From Acidovorax sp. YS12 (GTDB lineage: Bacteria > Pseudomonadota > Gammaproteobacteria > Burkholderiales > Burkholderiaceae_C), in the NCBI GenBank assembly GCA_021496925.1, contig CP053915.1, forward strand, positions 248,001-312,000: DNA of 64,000 bases, written 5' to 3'. Positions 7,623 to 16,632 of this stretch are shown in pieces. Both the position numbers and the translations under genes were made by a program. Below the pieces are notes generated by a model. The model had not been told where the DNA came from. It was given only the letters and a program-made list of their open reading frames with translations, and made no database searches. Within the stretch, counting starts at the first letter, position 1; every line of letters begins with the position of its first letter.

Positions 7623-8438
7623 TCAGGTGCGGGTGGTCTGTACGAACGGCGGCAGCGGCGGCGAGCCGGCCGAGAGCGTGAGCACCTCGTAGCCGGTTTC
7701 CGTCACCAGCACGGTGTGTTCCCACTGGGCGGAGAGGCTGCGGTCCTTGGTGATGATGGTCCAGCCGTCCTTGCCCAGCTCCTTGATGTCGCGCTTGCCC
7801 AGGTTGAGCATGGGCTCGATGGTGAAGGTCATGCCCGGCACCAGCGTCTCGCCCGTGCCCGGTCGGCCGTAGTGCAGCACCTGCGGTTCTTCGTGGAACT
7901 TCTTGCCGATGCCGTGGCCGCAGAACTCGCGCACCACCGACAGGCCGTTGCCCTCGGCGTACTTCTGGATGGCGTGGCCGATGTCGCCCAGGCGCGCGCC
8001 GGGCTTGACCTGCTGGATGCCCAGCCACATGGCGTCGAAGGTGAGGGCGCTCAGGCGCTTGGCGGCGATCGAGCATTCGCCGATGAGGAACATGCGGCTG
8101 TTGTCGCCGTACCAGCCGTCCTGGGTGATGACGGTGACGTCGACGTTGACGATGTCGCCCTTCTTCAGCGGCTTGTCAGAGGGAATGCCGTGGCACACCA
8201 CATGGTTGACCGAGGTGCACAGGTGCCCCGGGTAGGGCGGGTAGCCCGGCGGCTGGTAGCCGATGGTGGCCGAGCGCGTGCCCTGCTGGGCCATGCACTC
8301 GGCGCCGAGGCGGTCGATTTCGAGGGTGGTGATGCCGGGCTGGATGTGGGGTGTGATGTAGTCCAGCACTTCCGAAGCCAGGCGGCAGGCCTCGCGCATG
8401 CCTTTTATGTCTTCGGCGGACTTGGTGGTGATGCTCAT
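7623..8438 (-). CDS. map: Methionine aminopeptidase, type I
   Basis: A 271-residue dinuclear metallopeptidase that removes the initiator Met after deformylation. The five metal ligands appear in family context: the Asp pair in VNVDVTVI and DGWYGDNSRMF, His in GHGIGKKFHEEP, Glu in FTIEPMLN, and Glu in LVTETGYEVLT. The substrate His lies in SVNHVVCHGIP. I start at 8438 (MSITTKSAEDI) because the 34 residues upstream in frame are not conserved in character and would run into the purL promoter. It is divergent from purL and probably co-transcribed with glnD. Confidence 0.94.
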   Translation of the reverse strand: MSITTKSAEDIKGMREACRLASEVLDYITPHIQPGITTLEIDRLGAECMAQQGTRSATIGYQPPGYPPYPGHLCTSVNHVVCHGIPSDKPLKKGDIVNVDVTVITQDGWYGDNSRMFLIGECSIAAKRLSALTFDAMWLGIQQVKPGARLGDIGHAIQKYAEGNGLSVVREFCGHGIGKKFHEEPQVLHYGRPGTGETLVPGMTFTIEPMLNLGKRDIKELGKDGWTIITKDRSLSAQWEHTVLVTETGYEVLTLSAGSPPLPPFVQTTRT

Positions 8439-8551
8439 GGGGGAATTATCCCACCCGCTTCCGGGACGTGCAGGGCGTGGGGCAAGCGCCGGGGACGGGC
8501 CGGTAAAATGGCGTGCTTCGCCTCTCCTACCCCTAGCCACAGGCCGCTACC

Positions 8552-11500
8552 GTGACCTTGCACCAGATTTCGTTTGCGGGGGGCAATGCCCTCAGCCCGT
8601 TCCGCGCCCAGCAACTCCAGAGCGCCCTTGCGGCCATCCATCCCAAGATCACCGGCATTGCCGCGCGCTTCGTGCACCTCGTGGCGCTGGATGCCGCGCC
8701 CACCGCGGCGCAGCAGGAGCGCCTGGGCGCGCTGCTGGCCTATGGCGACCCCTATGAAGGGCCCGAGGAGGGGCCGCTGCTGGTGGTCACGCCGCGCCTG
8801 GGCACGGTGTCGCCCTGGGCTTCCAAGGCCACCGATATCGCGCGCAACTGCGGCCTGGCCGTGCACCGCGTCGAGCGCATCACCGAATACCGCCTGGTGC
8901 TCAAGACAGGCCTGCTCGGCGGCCAACCGGAGGTGGATGCCGCGCAGATGCAGCAGATCGCGGCCCTGCTGCACGACCGCATGACCGAGTCCGTGCTGGC
9001 CACGCGCGCCGAGGCCGGGCAACTGTTCACCGCGCTCGACGCCCAGCCCATGGCCTTCGTGGACGTGCTCGGTGGGGGCAGCGCGGCCCTGGAAGCAGCC
9101 AACACCGCCTGGGGCCTGGCCCTGGCCGACGATGAGATCGACTACCTGGTGAACGCCTTCCAGGGCCTGGCGCGCAACCCCACCGACGTGGAGCTGATGA
9201 TGTTCGCCCAGGCCAACAGCGAGCATTGCCGCCACAAGATCTTCAACGCCCAGTTCACCATCGACGGCGTGGCGCAGGAGAAAAGCCTGTTCGGCATGAT
9301 CCGCCACACCGAGCAGGTGTCGCCCCGGCACACCATCGTCGCCTATGCCGACAACGCCTCCATCATGGAAGGCTCGCAGGTCGAGCGTTTCGTGGCAAAA
9401 ATGGGCTCCAGCGCAGATGGGGCAAGCGCTGCCAGCTATCAAAAAACGAGCGCCACGCACCATGTGCTGATGAAGGTGGAAACGCACAACCACCCCACGG
9501 CCATCTCGCCGTTCCCGGGCGCCTCCACCGGCGCGGGCGGCGAGATCCGCGACGAAGGCGCCACGGGCCGGGGCTCCAAGCCTAAGGCGGGCCTGACGGG
9601 CTTCACCGTTTCCAGGCTCTGGGGCGGCCTGAGCGATGCGCCCGGCGGCAAGCCCGCGCACATCGCCAGCCCGCTGCAGATCATGACCGAAGGTCCGCTG
9701 GGCGGCGCGGCGTTCAACAACGAGTTTGGCCGGCCCAATCTGGCGGGCTACTTCCGCGAATACGAGCAGGACGTGGGTGGCGTCCAACGCGGCTACCACA
9801 AGCCCATCATGATCGCGGGCGGTCTGGGCGTGATCGACGCCGGGCAGACGAAGAAGATCGAATTCCCCGCCGGCACGCTGCTGGTGCAGCTCGGCGGCCC
9901 GGGCATGCGCATCGGCATGGGGGGCGGCGCGGCCAGCTCCATGGCCACCGGCGCCAACGCGGCGGAGCTGGACTTCGACTCGGTGCAGCGCGGCAACCCG
10001 GAGATCGAGCGGCGCGCCCAAGAGGTCATCAACCACTGCTGGGCGCAGGGCGCGGACAACCCCATCCTTGCCATCCACGACGTGGGCGCGGGTGGCCTCT
10101 CGAACGCCTTCCCCGAGCTGACCAACGACGCGGGCCGTGGCGCGCGCTTCGACCTGCGCGCCGTGCAGCTGGAGGAGTCGGGCCTGGCGCCCAAGGAAAT
10201 CTGGTCCAACGAAAGCCAGGAGCGCTACGTGCTGGCCATCGCGCCCGCGTCGCTGGCGCAGTTCACGGCCTTCTGCGAGCGTGAGCGCTGCCCGTTCGCC
10301 GTCATCGGCACGGCGACGGAACAGCGCCAGCTCGTGTTGGAAGACACGGCCGTGGCCGAGGGCGCGCAGAAGTTTCCCGTGGACATGCCCATGGACGTGC
10401 TGCTGGGCAAGCCGCCCAAGATGCACCGCGACGTGAAGACCGTGCGGCGCCAGTTCGCGCCGCTCGACCTCACGGGCGTGCCGCTGCAGAAAGCCGTCAT
10501 CGACGTGCTGGCGCACCCCACGGTGGCCAGCAAGCGCTTCCTCGTGACCATTGGCGACCGCGCCGTGGGCGGCCTCACGCACCGCGACCAGATGGTCGGC
10601 CCCTGGCAGGTGCCGGTGGCTGACGTGGCCGTGACGCTGGCCGATTTCAAGGGCTTTGCCGGCGAGGCCATGGCCATGGGCGAGCGCACGCCGTTGGCCG
10701 CCATCAACGCCGCCGCCTCGGGCCGCATGGCCGTGGCGGAAAGCATCACCAACCTGCTGGCCGCGCCCATCGAGCTGCCGCGCGTCAAGCTCAGCGCCAA
10801 CTGGATGGCCGCTTGCGGCGAGCCCGGCGAGGACGCCGACCTGTACGCCACCGTCCAGGCCGTGGGCATGGAACTGTGCCCGCAGCTCGGCATTTCCATC
10901 CCCGTGGGCAAGGATTCGCTGTCCATGCGCACGCAGTGGCAGGACGGCGGCGCGCAGCGCAAGGTGGTTTCGCCCGTGAGCCTGATTGTCAGCGCCTTCG
11001 CCACGCTGGCCGATGTGCGCGGCACGCTCACGCCGCAGCTCGACGCCACCGAGGAAGACACCACGCTGGTGCTGATCGACCTGGGCAAGGGCCGCATGCG
11101 CATGGGCGGCTCCATCCTCGGCCAGGTGCTGAACCAGGCTGGCGACGAGGTGCCGGATCTCGACGACGCGCAGGACCTGGTGCGCCTGGTCGATGCCGTG
11201 AACGCGCTGCGCGCGCAGGGCCGCATCCTGGCCTACCACGACCGCAGCGACGGCGGGCTGTTCGCGGCTGCCGCCGAGATGGCCTTCGCCGGCCACGTCG
11301 GCGTGGCGCTGAACGTGGACATGCTCGTGACCGAGGGCGACGGCATCAGCGACAGCCGCATGGATGCGGGCGACGCCAAGAACTGGGCCGGCCAGATCGG
11401 CGCGCGGCGCGAGGAGCTGACGCTCAAGGCACTGTTCAACGAGGAGCTGGGCGTGCTGCTGCAGGTGCGCACGGCCGAGCGCAACGAGGTCATGCAGGTG

Positions 11501-12583
11501 CTGCGCGCGCACGGCCTGTCCAAGTGGAGCCATTTCGTCGGCAAGACGCGCCCCCAATGCTCCAGCATGGACATGGGCAAGGGCGAGCTGCAGGTCTGGC
11601 GCGACGCCAGGCAGGTGTTCGGCGCCGCGCTGGAAGACCTGCACCAGGTCTGGGACGCCGTGAGCTGGAAGATCTGCCAGCAGCGCGACAACCCCGCCTG
11701 CGCCGACGCCGAGCACGCCGCCGCCGGACTGGCGGGCGACCCCGGCCTGCACGTGCACCTGAGCTTCGACCCGCAGGACAACGTGGCCGCGCCGTTCCTG
11801 AACCTCGCACGCCCCCGCGTGGCCGTGCTGCGCGAGCAGGGCGTGAACTCGCACGTGGAAATGGCCTACGCCTTCACCGAGGCAGGTTTCGAGGCGCATG
11901 ACGTGCACATGACCGACCTGCAAACCGGCCGCGCCGACCTGGCCGCCTTCCAGGGCGTGGTGGCCTGCGGCGGCTTCAGCTACGGCGACACGCTGGGCGC
12001 GGGCATCGGCTGGGCGCGCTCCATCACCTTCAACGAGCGCCTGGCGGCGCAGTTCCAGGGCTTCTTCGGGCGCGCCGACACCTTCGGCCTGGGCGTGTGC
12101 AACGGCTGCCAGATGTTCGCCGAGCTGGCCGACATCATCCCCGGCGCGCAGGACTGGCCGCGCTTCACGCAGAACCAGAGCAACCGCTTCGAGGCGCGCC
12201 TGTCGCTGGTCGAGGTGCTCGATTCGCCCAGCCTGTTCTTCGCGGGCATGGCGGGCAGCCGCTTGCCCATCGCCGTGGCGCACGGCGAGGGCTACGCCAA
12301 TTTCCGCTTCCGCGGCAACCCGGACCAGGCCCTTGGCGCCATGCGCTACGTGGACCACCAGGGCCAGCCGACCGCGCAATACCCCTTCAACCCCAACGGC
12401 AGCGCCGGCGGCCTGACGGCGGTGACCACGGCGGACGGCCGCTTCACGGCCATGATGCCGCACCCCGAGCGCGTGTTCCGCAACATCCAGATGAGCTGGA
12501 CCGACCTCGCCGCCAGCGGCGGCCGGGACGCGCTCAGCCCCTGGATGCGTATCTGGCGCAACGCGCGCAAGTGGGTCGGCTGA
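8552..12583 (+). CDS. purL: Phosphoribosylformylglycinamidine synthase, long form
   Basis: A 1343-residue single-chain FGAM synthase (fourth step of purine synthesis: FGAR plus glutamine plus ATP). Visible are the N-terminal PurS-like region, the ATP/FGAR domains with ANSEHCRHKIFN, KVETHNHPTAISPFPGA and the second ATPase half beginning near residue 690, and the C-terminal glutaminase with the nucleophile Cys in GVCNGCQ and catalytic His/Glu in MPHPERVFR. The start is GTG at 8552. Residues about 282-299 (SSADGASAASYQK region) are encoded by a copy of the dispersed palindromic repeat inserted in frame just before the first conserved ATP-site motif. Confidence 0.96.
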   Translation: MTLHQISFAGGNALSPFRAQQLQSALAAIHPKITGIAARFVHLVALDAAPTAAQQERLGALLAYGDPYEGPEEGPLLVVTPRLGTVSPWASKATDIARNCGLAVHRVERITEYRLVLKTGLLGGQPEVDAAQMQQIAALLHDRMTESVLATRAEAGQLFTALDAQPMAFVDVLGGGSAALEAANTAWGLALADDEIDYLVNAFQGLARNPTDVELMMFAQANSEHCRHKIFNAQFTIDGVAQEKSLFGMIRHTEQVSPRHTIVAYADNASIMEGSQVERFVAKMGSSADGASAASYQKTSATHHVLMKVETHNHPTAISPFPGASTGAGGEIRDEGATGRGSKPKAGLTGFTVSRLWGGLSDAPGGKPAHIASPLQIMTEGPLGGAAFNNEFGRPNLAGYFREYEQDVGGVQRGYHKPIMIAGGLGVIDAGQTKKIEFPAGTLLVQLGGPGMRIGMGGGAASSMATGANAAELDFDSVQRGNPEIERRAQEVINHCWAQGADNPILAIHDVGAGGLSNAFPELTNDAGRGARFDLRAVQLEESGLAPKEIWSNESQERYVLAIAPASLAQFTAFCERERCPFAVIGTATEQRQLVLEDTAVAEGAQKFPVDMPMDVLLGKPPKMHRDVKTVRRQFAPLDLTGVPLQKAVIDVLAHPTVASKRFLVTIGDRAVGGLTHRDQMVGPWQVPVADVAVTLADFKGFAGEAMAMGERTPLAAINAAASGRMAVAESITNLLAAPIELPRVKLSANWMAACGEPGEDADLYATVQAVGMELCPQLGISIPVGKDSLSMRTQWQDGGAQRKVVSPVSLIVSAFATLADVRGTLTPQLDATEEDTTLVLIDLGKGRMRMGGSILGQVLNQAGDEVPDLDDAQDLVRLVDAVNALRAQGRILAYHDRSDGGLFAAAAEMAFAGHVGVALNVDMLVTEGDGISDSRMDAGDAKNWAGQIGARREELTLKALFNEELGVLLQVRTAERNEVMQVLRAHGLSKWSHFVGKTRPQCSSMDMGKGELQVWRDARQVFGAALEDLHQVWDAVSWKICQQRDNPACADAEHAAAGLAGDPGLHVHLSFDPQDNVAAPFLNLARPRVAVLREQGVNSHVEMAYAFTEAGFEAHDVHMTDLQTGRADLAAFQGVVACGGFSYGDTLGAGIGWARSITFNERLAAQFQGFFGRADTFGLGVCNGCQMFAELADIIPGAQDWPRFTQNQSNRFEARLSLVEVLDSPSLFFAGMAGSRLPIAVAHGEGYANFRFRGNPDQALGAMRYVDHQGQPTAQYPFNPNGSAGGLTAVTTADGRFTAMMPHPERVFRNIQMSWTDLAASGGRDALSPWMRIWRNARKWVG
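9395..9446 (+). repeat. Dispersed palindromic repeat, copy inside purL
   Basis: The sequence gggctccagcgc-agatgggg-caagcgctgccagctatcaaaaaa has the arms of the repeat family (ggcctccagcgc ... aagcgctggcagctat) and sits in frame in purL, adding about 17 codons. Confidence 0.75.
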
Positions 12584-12599
12584 TCGGAGATTGCTCCTG

Positions 12600-12650
12600 A
12601 AATAAGAGCTTCTAGCGCTTTCGGGGCAAGGGCTAGATGCCAATTTAATC
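12600..12650 (+). repeat. Dispersed palindromic repeat, degenerate copy after purL
   Basis: gagcttctagcgcttt-cggg-gcaagggctagatgcc keeps both arms with substitutions. It lies between purL and the DUF808 gene. Confidence 0.55.
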
Positions 12651-12671
12651 ACTATTTTCCAAGGAGCATCC

Positions 12672-13649
<978 letters not shown>

Positions 13650-13689
13650 TGCGCGGTTGACACAGGTTTGACATGCATCCGCCTGGGGT

Positions 13690-13703
13690 TTGACCTAGGG
13701 CAA
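13690..13703. promoter_or_regulatory. Candidate FNR/Anr box upstream of ompW
   Basis: The sequence TTGACCTAGGGCAA resembles the FNR-type consensus TTGAT-N4-ATCAA, with mismatches only inside the half-sites, and lies about 75 bases before the ompW ATG. OmpW genes are oxygen-regulated through FNR in enteric bacteria, which makes the match plausible. It was judged by eye only. Confidence 0.35.
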
Positions 13704-13775
13704 GATTGACCATTTTGCTCATAGGCCCAATGCATGCACGGGGGCCGTCCCCGTTCAACCGCATCGAGTTTTCCT

Positions 13776-14387
13776 ATGAAAAAAAGTCTGCTGGCTGTAG
13801 CCGCTGTGTGTGCAATGACTTCGGGCGCTGCCTTTGCCCAGCAAGCCGAAGGCCCCTGGCTGGTGCGTGTGCGTGCTGTGAACCTGGACAGCGCCAACAA
13901 GGACAGCACGGGCCTGGACCTGTCGATCAACAACAAGGTCATTCCCGAGCTTGACATCTCCTACTTCTTCACGCCGAACATCGCTGCCGAGCTGATCCTG
14001 ACCTATCCGCAAAAGCACGACCTGCGTTCCGGCGGCGCCAACATCGGCTCCCTGAAGCACCTGCCGCCCACGCTGCTGGCGCAGTACCACTTCACCAACT
14101 TCGGCGGCTTCAAGCCTTACGTTGGTGCCGGTATCAACTACACCAACTTCTCCAGCGTCAACTTCGACCCTGCTGTGCAGGCCGCGCTGAACCCCTCGAT
14201 CAAGCGCAACAGCTGGGGCGCCGCGCTGCAAGTGGGCTTCGACATTCCGCTGACCAAGCAGCTGTCGCTGAACTTCGACGTGAAGAAGGTCTTCATCAAG
14301 ACCGACGTGTACGCAGGCGACGTCAAGGCCGGCACCTTCAAGGTGGACCCCGTGCTGGTGGGCGTGGGCCTGGGCTACCGCTTCTAA
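13776..14387 (+). CDS. ompW: OmpW family outer membrane protein
   Basis: A 203-residue protein with a clear signal peptide (MKKSLLAVAAVCAMTSGAAFA, cleaved before QQ) and the OmpW pattern: GPWLVRVRAVNL at the mature N terminus, ELDISYFFTPNIAAELI, LAQYHFTNFGGFKPYVGAGINYTNF, and a C-terminal strand ending in VGLGYRF, whose terminal Phe is the normal outer-membrane assembly signal. OmpW makes a small eight-stranded barrel with a hydrophobic channel. The start at 13776 was chosen over an upstream in-frame ATG because it gives the signal peptide directly. A strong terminator follows. Confidence 0.93.
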   Translation: MKKSLLAVAAVCAMTSGAAFAQQAEGPWLVRVRAVNLDSANKDSTGLDLSINNKVIPELDISYFFTPNIAAELILTYPQKHDLRSGGANIGSLKHLPPTLLAQYHFTNFGGFKPYVGAGINYTNFSSVNFDPAVQAALNPSIKRNSWGAALQVGFDIPLTKQLSLNFDVKKVFIKTDVYAGDVKAGTFKVDPVLVGVGLGYRF

Positions 14388-14410
14388 GACTGCAAGGCTC
14401 TTTGATGGGG

Positions 14411-14438
14411 AAACCGGCGCTGCGGCGCCGGTTTTTTT
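14411..14438 (+). terminator. Rho-independent terminator of ompW
   Basis: The stem aaaccggcgc/gcgccggttt with a 4-base loop is followed by a run of eight T, 24 bases after the ompW stop. Confidence 0.92.
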
Positions 14439-14481
14439 TCGTCCCTGGTGGCCGCCCAACAAAAAGGGCAGCTATCTGAAC

Positions 14482-14525
14482 GATAGCTGCCCGCGCTTGC
14501 CGGCAAAGGGCTGGAGGCCTAAAAC
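14482..14525 (-). repeat. Dispersed palindromic repeat, copy after metY
   Basis: gatagctgcccgcgcttgc-cggc-aaagggctggaggccta lies against the metY stop. It is preceded by a separate palindrome, gggcagctatc...gatagctgccc (14465-14492). Confidence 0.65.
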
Positions 14526-14527
14526 GC

Positions 14528-15811
14528 TTAGACCGCTGCCAAGGCCTGGTTCAGGTCTTCCAGCAGGTCGTCGATGTGCTCGATGCCGATCGACAGGCGC
14601 ACCATGCCTTCGCTCACGCCGGCCTTGGCGAGTTCCTGCGCGTCGAGCTGGCGGTGCGTGGTCGAGGCCGGGTGCGTGGCCAGCGACTTGGCGTCGCCGA
14701 TGTTCACCAAGCGCGTGAACAGTTGCAGCGCGTCGAGGAAGCGCGCGCCCGCAGCGCGCGCATCGCCGTCGCCCGACTTGAGGCTGAACGACAGGATGCC
14801 CGAGGCGCGGCCGCCAAGCTGGCGCTGCACCAGCGCGTGGTCGGGGTGGTCCTTCAGGCCGGCGTAGCGCACCCATTCCACCTTGGGGTGGCCCTGCAGC
14901 GTCTCGGCGATGCGCTGCGTGTTCTCGCAGATGCGGTCCATGCGCAGCGCCAGCGTCTCGATGCCCTGCAGGATCAGGAAGGCGTTGTGCGGCGACAGGG
15001 CGGCGCCCGTGTTGCGCAGCGGCACCACGCGCACGCGGCCGATGTAGGCGGCCGGGCCCAGGGCCTCGGTGTAGACCACGCCGTGGTAGCTCACGTCGGG
15101 TTCGTTCAGGCGCTTGAAGCGCGCCTTGTGCTCGGCCCACGGGAACTTGCCGCTGTCGACGATGGCGCCGCCGATGCTGTTGCCGTGGCCGCCCAGGTAC
15201 TTGGTGAGGGCGTGCACCACGATGTCCGCACCGTGCTCGATGGGGCGCAGCAGGTAGGGGCTCGGCACGGTGTTGTCCACGATCAGCGGCACGCCGTGGG
15301 CGTGGGCCACGTCGGCCAGCGCGCGGATGTCGGTCACGTTGCCCAGCGGGTTGCCGATGGATTCGACGAACACGGCCTTGGTGCGCGCGTCGATCAGCTT
15401 GCCGAAGCTCGCCGGATCGCGCGCGTCGGCGAACCGTACCTCAAGGCCCTGCTGCGGGAAGGTGTGGGCGAACAGGTTGTAGGTGCCGCCGTAGAGCGTG
15501 CTGGCGCTGACGATGTTGTCGCCCGCCTCGGCGATGGCCTGGATGGCGTAGGTGATGGCCGCCATGCCCGAGGCCACGGCCACGGCGGCGACGCCGCCTT
15601 CCAGCGCCGCGACGCGCTTTTCCAGCACGTCGGTGGTCGGGTTCATGATGCGCGTGTAGATGTTGCCCGGCACCTTCAGGTCGAACAGGTCGGCGCCGTG
15701 CTGCGCGCTGTCGAAGGCGTAGGCCACGGTTTGGTAAATGGGCACGGCCACGGACTTGGTGGTCGGGTCGGGTGCATAGCCAGCGTGAACGGCCAGGGTT
15801 TCGATGCGCAT
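14528..15811 (-). CDS. metY: O-acetylhomoserine aminocarboxypropyltransferase (sulfhydrylase)
   Basis: A 427-residue PLP enzyme of the Cys/Met metabolism family. It makes homocysteine directly from O-acetylhomoserine and sulfide. The N terminus (ETLAVHAGYAPDPTTKSVAVPIYQT) and the length (about 425-435, longer than MetB/MetC) are typical of MetY. The PLP lysine lies in VVHALTKYLGGHGNSIGG (about residue 208). The enzyme would consume the sulfide made by the sulfate operon at 50837-58346, although the two loci are 35 kb apart. No SAM-type riboswitch was recognised upstream. Confidence 0.93.
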   Translation of the reverse strand: MRIETLAVHAGYAPDPTTKSVAVPIYQTVAYAFDSAQHGADLFDLKVPGNIYTRIMNPTTDVLEKRVAALEGGVAAVAVASGMAAITYAIQAIAEAGDNIVSASTLYGGTYNLFAHTFPQQGLEVRFADARDPASFGKLIDARTKAVFVESIGNPLGNVTDIRALADVAHAHGVPLIVDNTVPSPYLLRPIEHGADIVVHALTKYLGGHGNSIGGAIVDSGKFPWAEHKARFKRLNEPDVSYHGVVYTEALGPAAYIGRVRVVPLRNTGAALSPHNAFLILQGIETLALRMDRICENTQRIAETLQGHPKVEWVRYAGLKDHPDHALVQRQLGGRASGILSFSLKSGDGDARAAGARFLDALQLFTRLVNIGDAKSLATHPASTTHRQLDAQELAKAGVSEGMVRLSIGIEHIDDLLEDLNQALAAV

Positions 15812-15884
15812 GGGTGAGTCTCTCCGGTGGTTGTCAGGCGGCGCTATTGTCTGCCAGGCGCGGCCTGCCGGATCGACGCGTTGG

Positions 15885-16571
15885 CTATGTGCTTATGCGC
15901 GAAACGCGCTGGAGCGCGGCACGTGGGGCGCGTGGCGTGCGTGGTGTGTGTGGTGCGGCGGGCGCGGCCTGGGCCGCTTCCCAGGCGGGCAGGGCCAGGT
16001 GCAGCACGGCGGGGGCGTGCGCGTCGTTGGCGGCGTAGCGGATCTGGCCGGGCGAGAGCTGGCGCGCGGCCCAGTTGGAGGTGCTGGTCTTCTTGGACTT
16101 GCGGAAGTTCTGCCCCAGCACCAGCGCCACGGCGGCGCGCACCCCCGTGTTGCGCCCGTAGCCGTGGCGGCCGAACACGCGGTCCAGGTCCACGAGCTGC
16201 ATCGGCTCCGCGCCCAGGCGGCGCAGCAGGGCGCTGCGGTCGTTGTCCAGCCCGAAGCCCACTTTGCGGATGCGCTCGTCGGCCAGCACGGCGCGGGCGA
16301 TCTCCAGCGCCTCGGGGTGGTGCAACTGCAGCAGCCAGGCCGCGTCGGGCGTGGCGAACTGCACCAGGTGCGGGCCCGTGTCGTTCTGGCCGGCGTTGAA
16401 CAGGGGGCGGCTTTCGGTGTCGAAGCCCAGCACCGGCGCGGCCAGCAGCGCGGCGCGCGCGGCGGCGAAGGCCTGCGGCGTGGCGGGCACGTGGATGGCC
16501 GCGTCGGGCAGCTGCACGTAGGGCGGCAGCAGGGCGGAGTCTTCCTTGGTGGGGGCTTTGCGGCGCGGCAT
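15885..16571 (-). CDS. 3'-5' exonuclease domain protein (RNase D-like, DEDDy)
   Basis: A 228-residue protein containing one DnaQ-like exonuclease fold. Exo I is VLGFDTESRP (about residues 47-56), exo II KVGFGLDNDRSALLRRLG (about 100-117), and exo III the DEDDy tyrosine pattern RYAANDAHA (about 178-186), so the four acidic residues and the Tyr are all present. It lacks the HRDC domains of full RNase D (about 370 residues), so this is the short single-domain form found in many proteobacteria. The last 30 residues are Ala/Pro/Arg-rich and look unstructured. The substrate (RNA or DNA 3' ends) is not predictable. Confidence 0.85.
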   Translation of the reverse strand: MPRRKAPTKEDSALLPPYVQLPDAAIHVPATPQAFAAARAALLAAPVLGFDTESRPLFNAGQNDTGPHLVQFATPDAAWLLQLHHPEALEIARAVLADERIRKVGFGLDNDRSALLRRLGAEPMQLVDLDRVFGRHGYGRNTGVRAAVALVLGQNFRKSKKTSTSNWAARQLSPGQIRYAANDAHAPAVLHLALPAWEAAQAAPAAPHTPRTPRAPRAALQRVSRIST

Positions 16572-16587
16572 GTGCTATCGAGTCAGG

Positions 16588-16628
16588 AGCTGCCAGCGCT
16601 TGCTGGACAAGCGCTGGAGGCTGTTTTT
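16588..16628 (-). repeat. Dispersed palindromic repeat, copy between the exonuclease and rlhA-like genes
   Basis: agctgccagcgcttgctgga-caagcgctggaggctgttttt is a near-consensus copy immediately before the stop of the U32 gene on its downstream side. Confidence 0.85.
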
Positions 16629-16632
16629 GCCA

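Noticed and set aside
15812..15884. A SAM or SAH riboswitch before metY
   Set aside because: No SAM-class core could be recognised in the short leader; only an ordinary G+C-rich region is seen.
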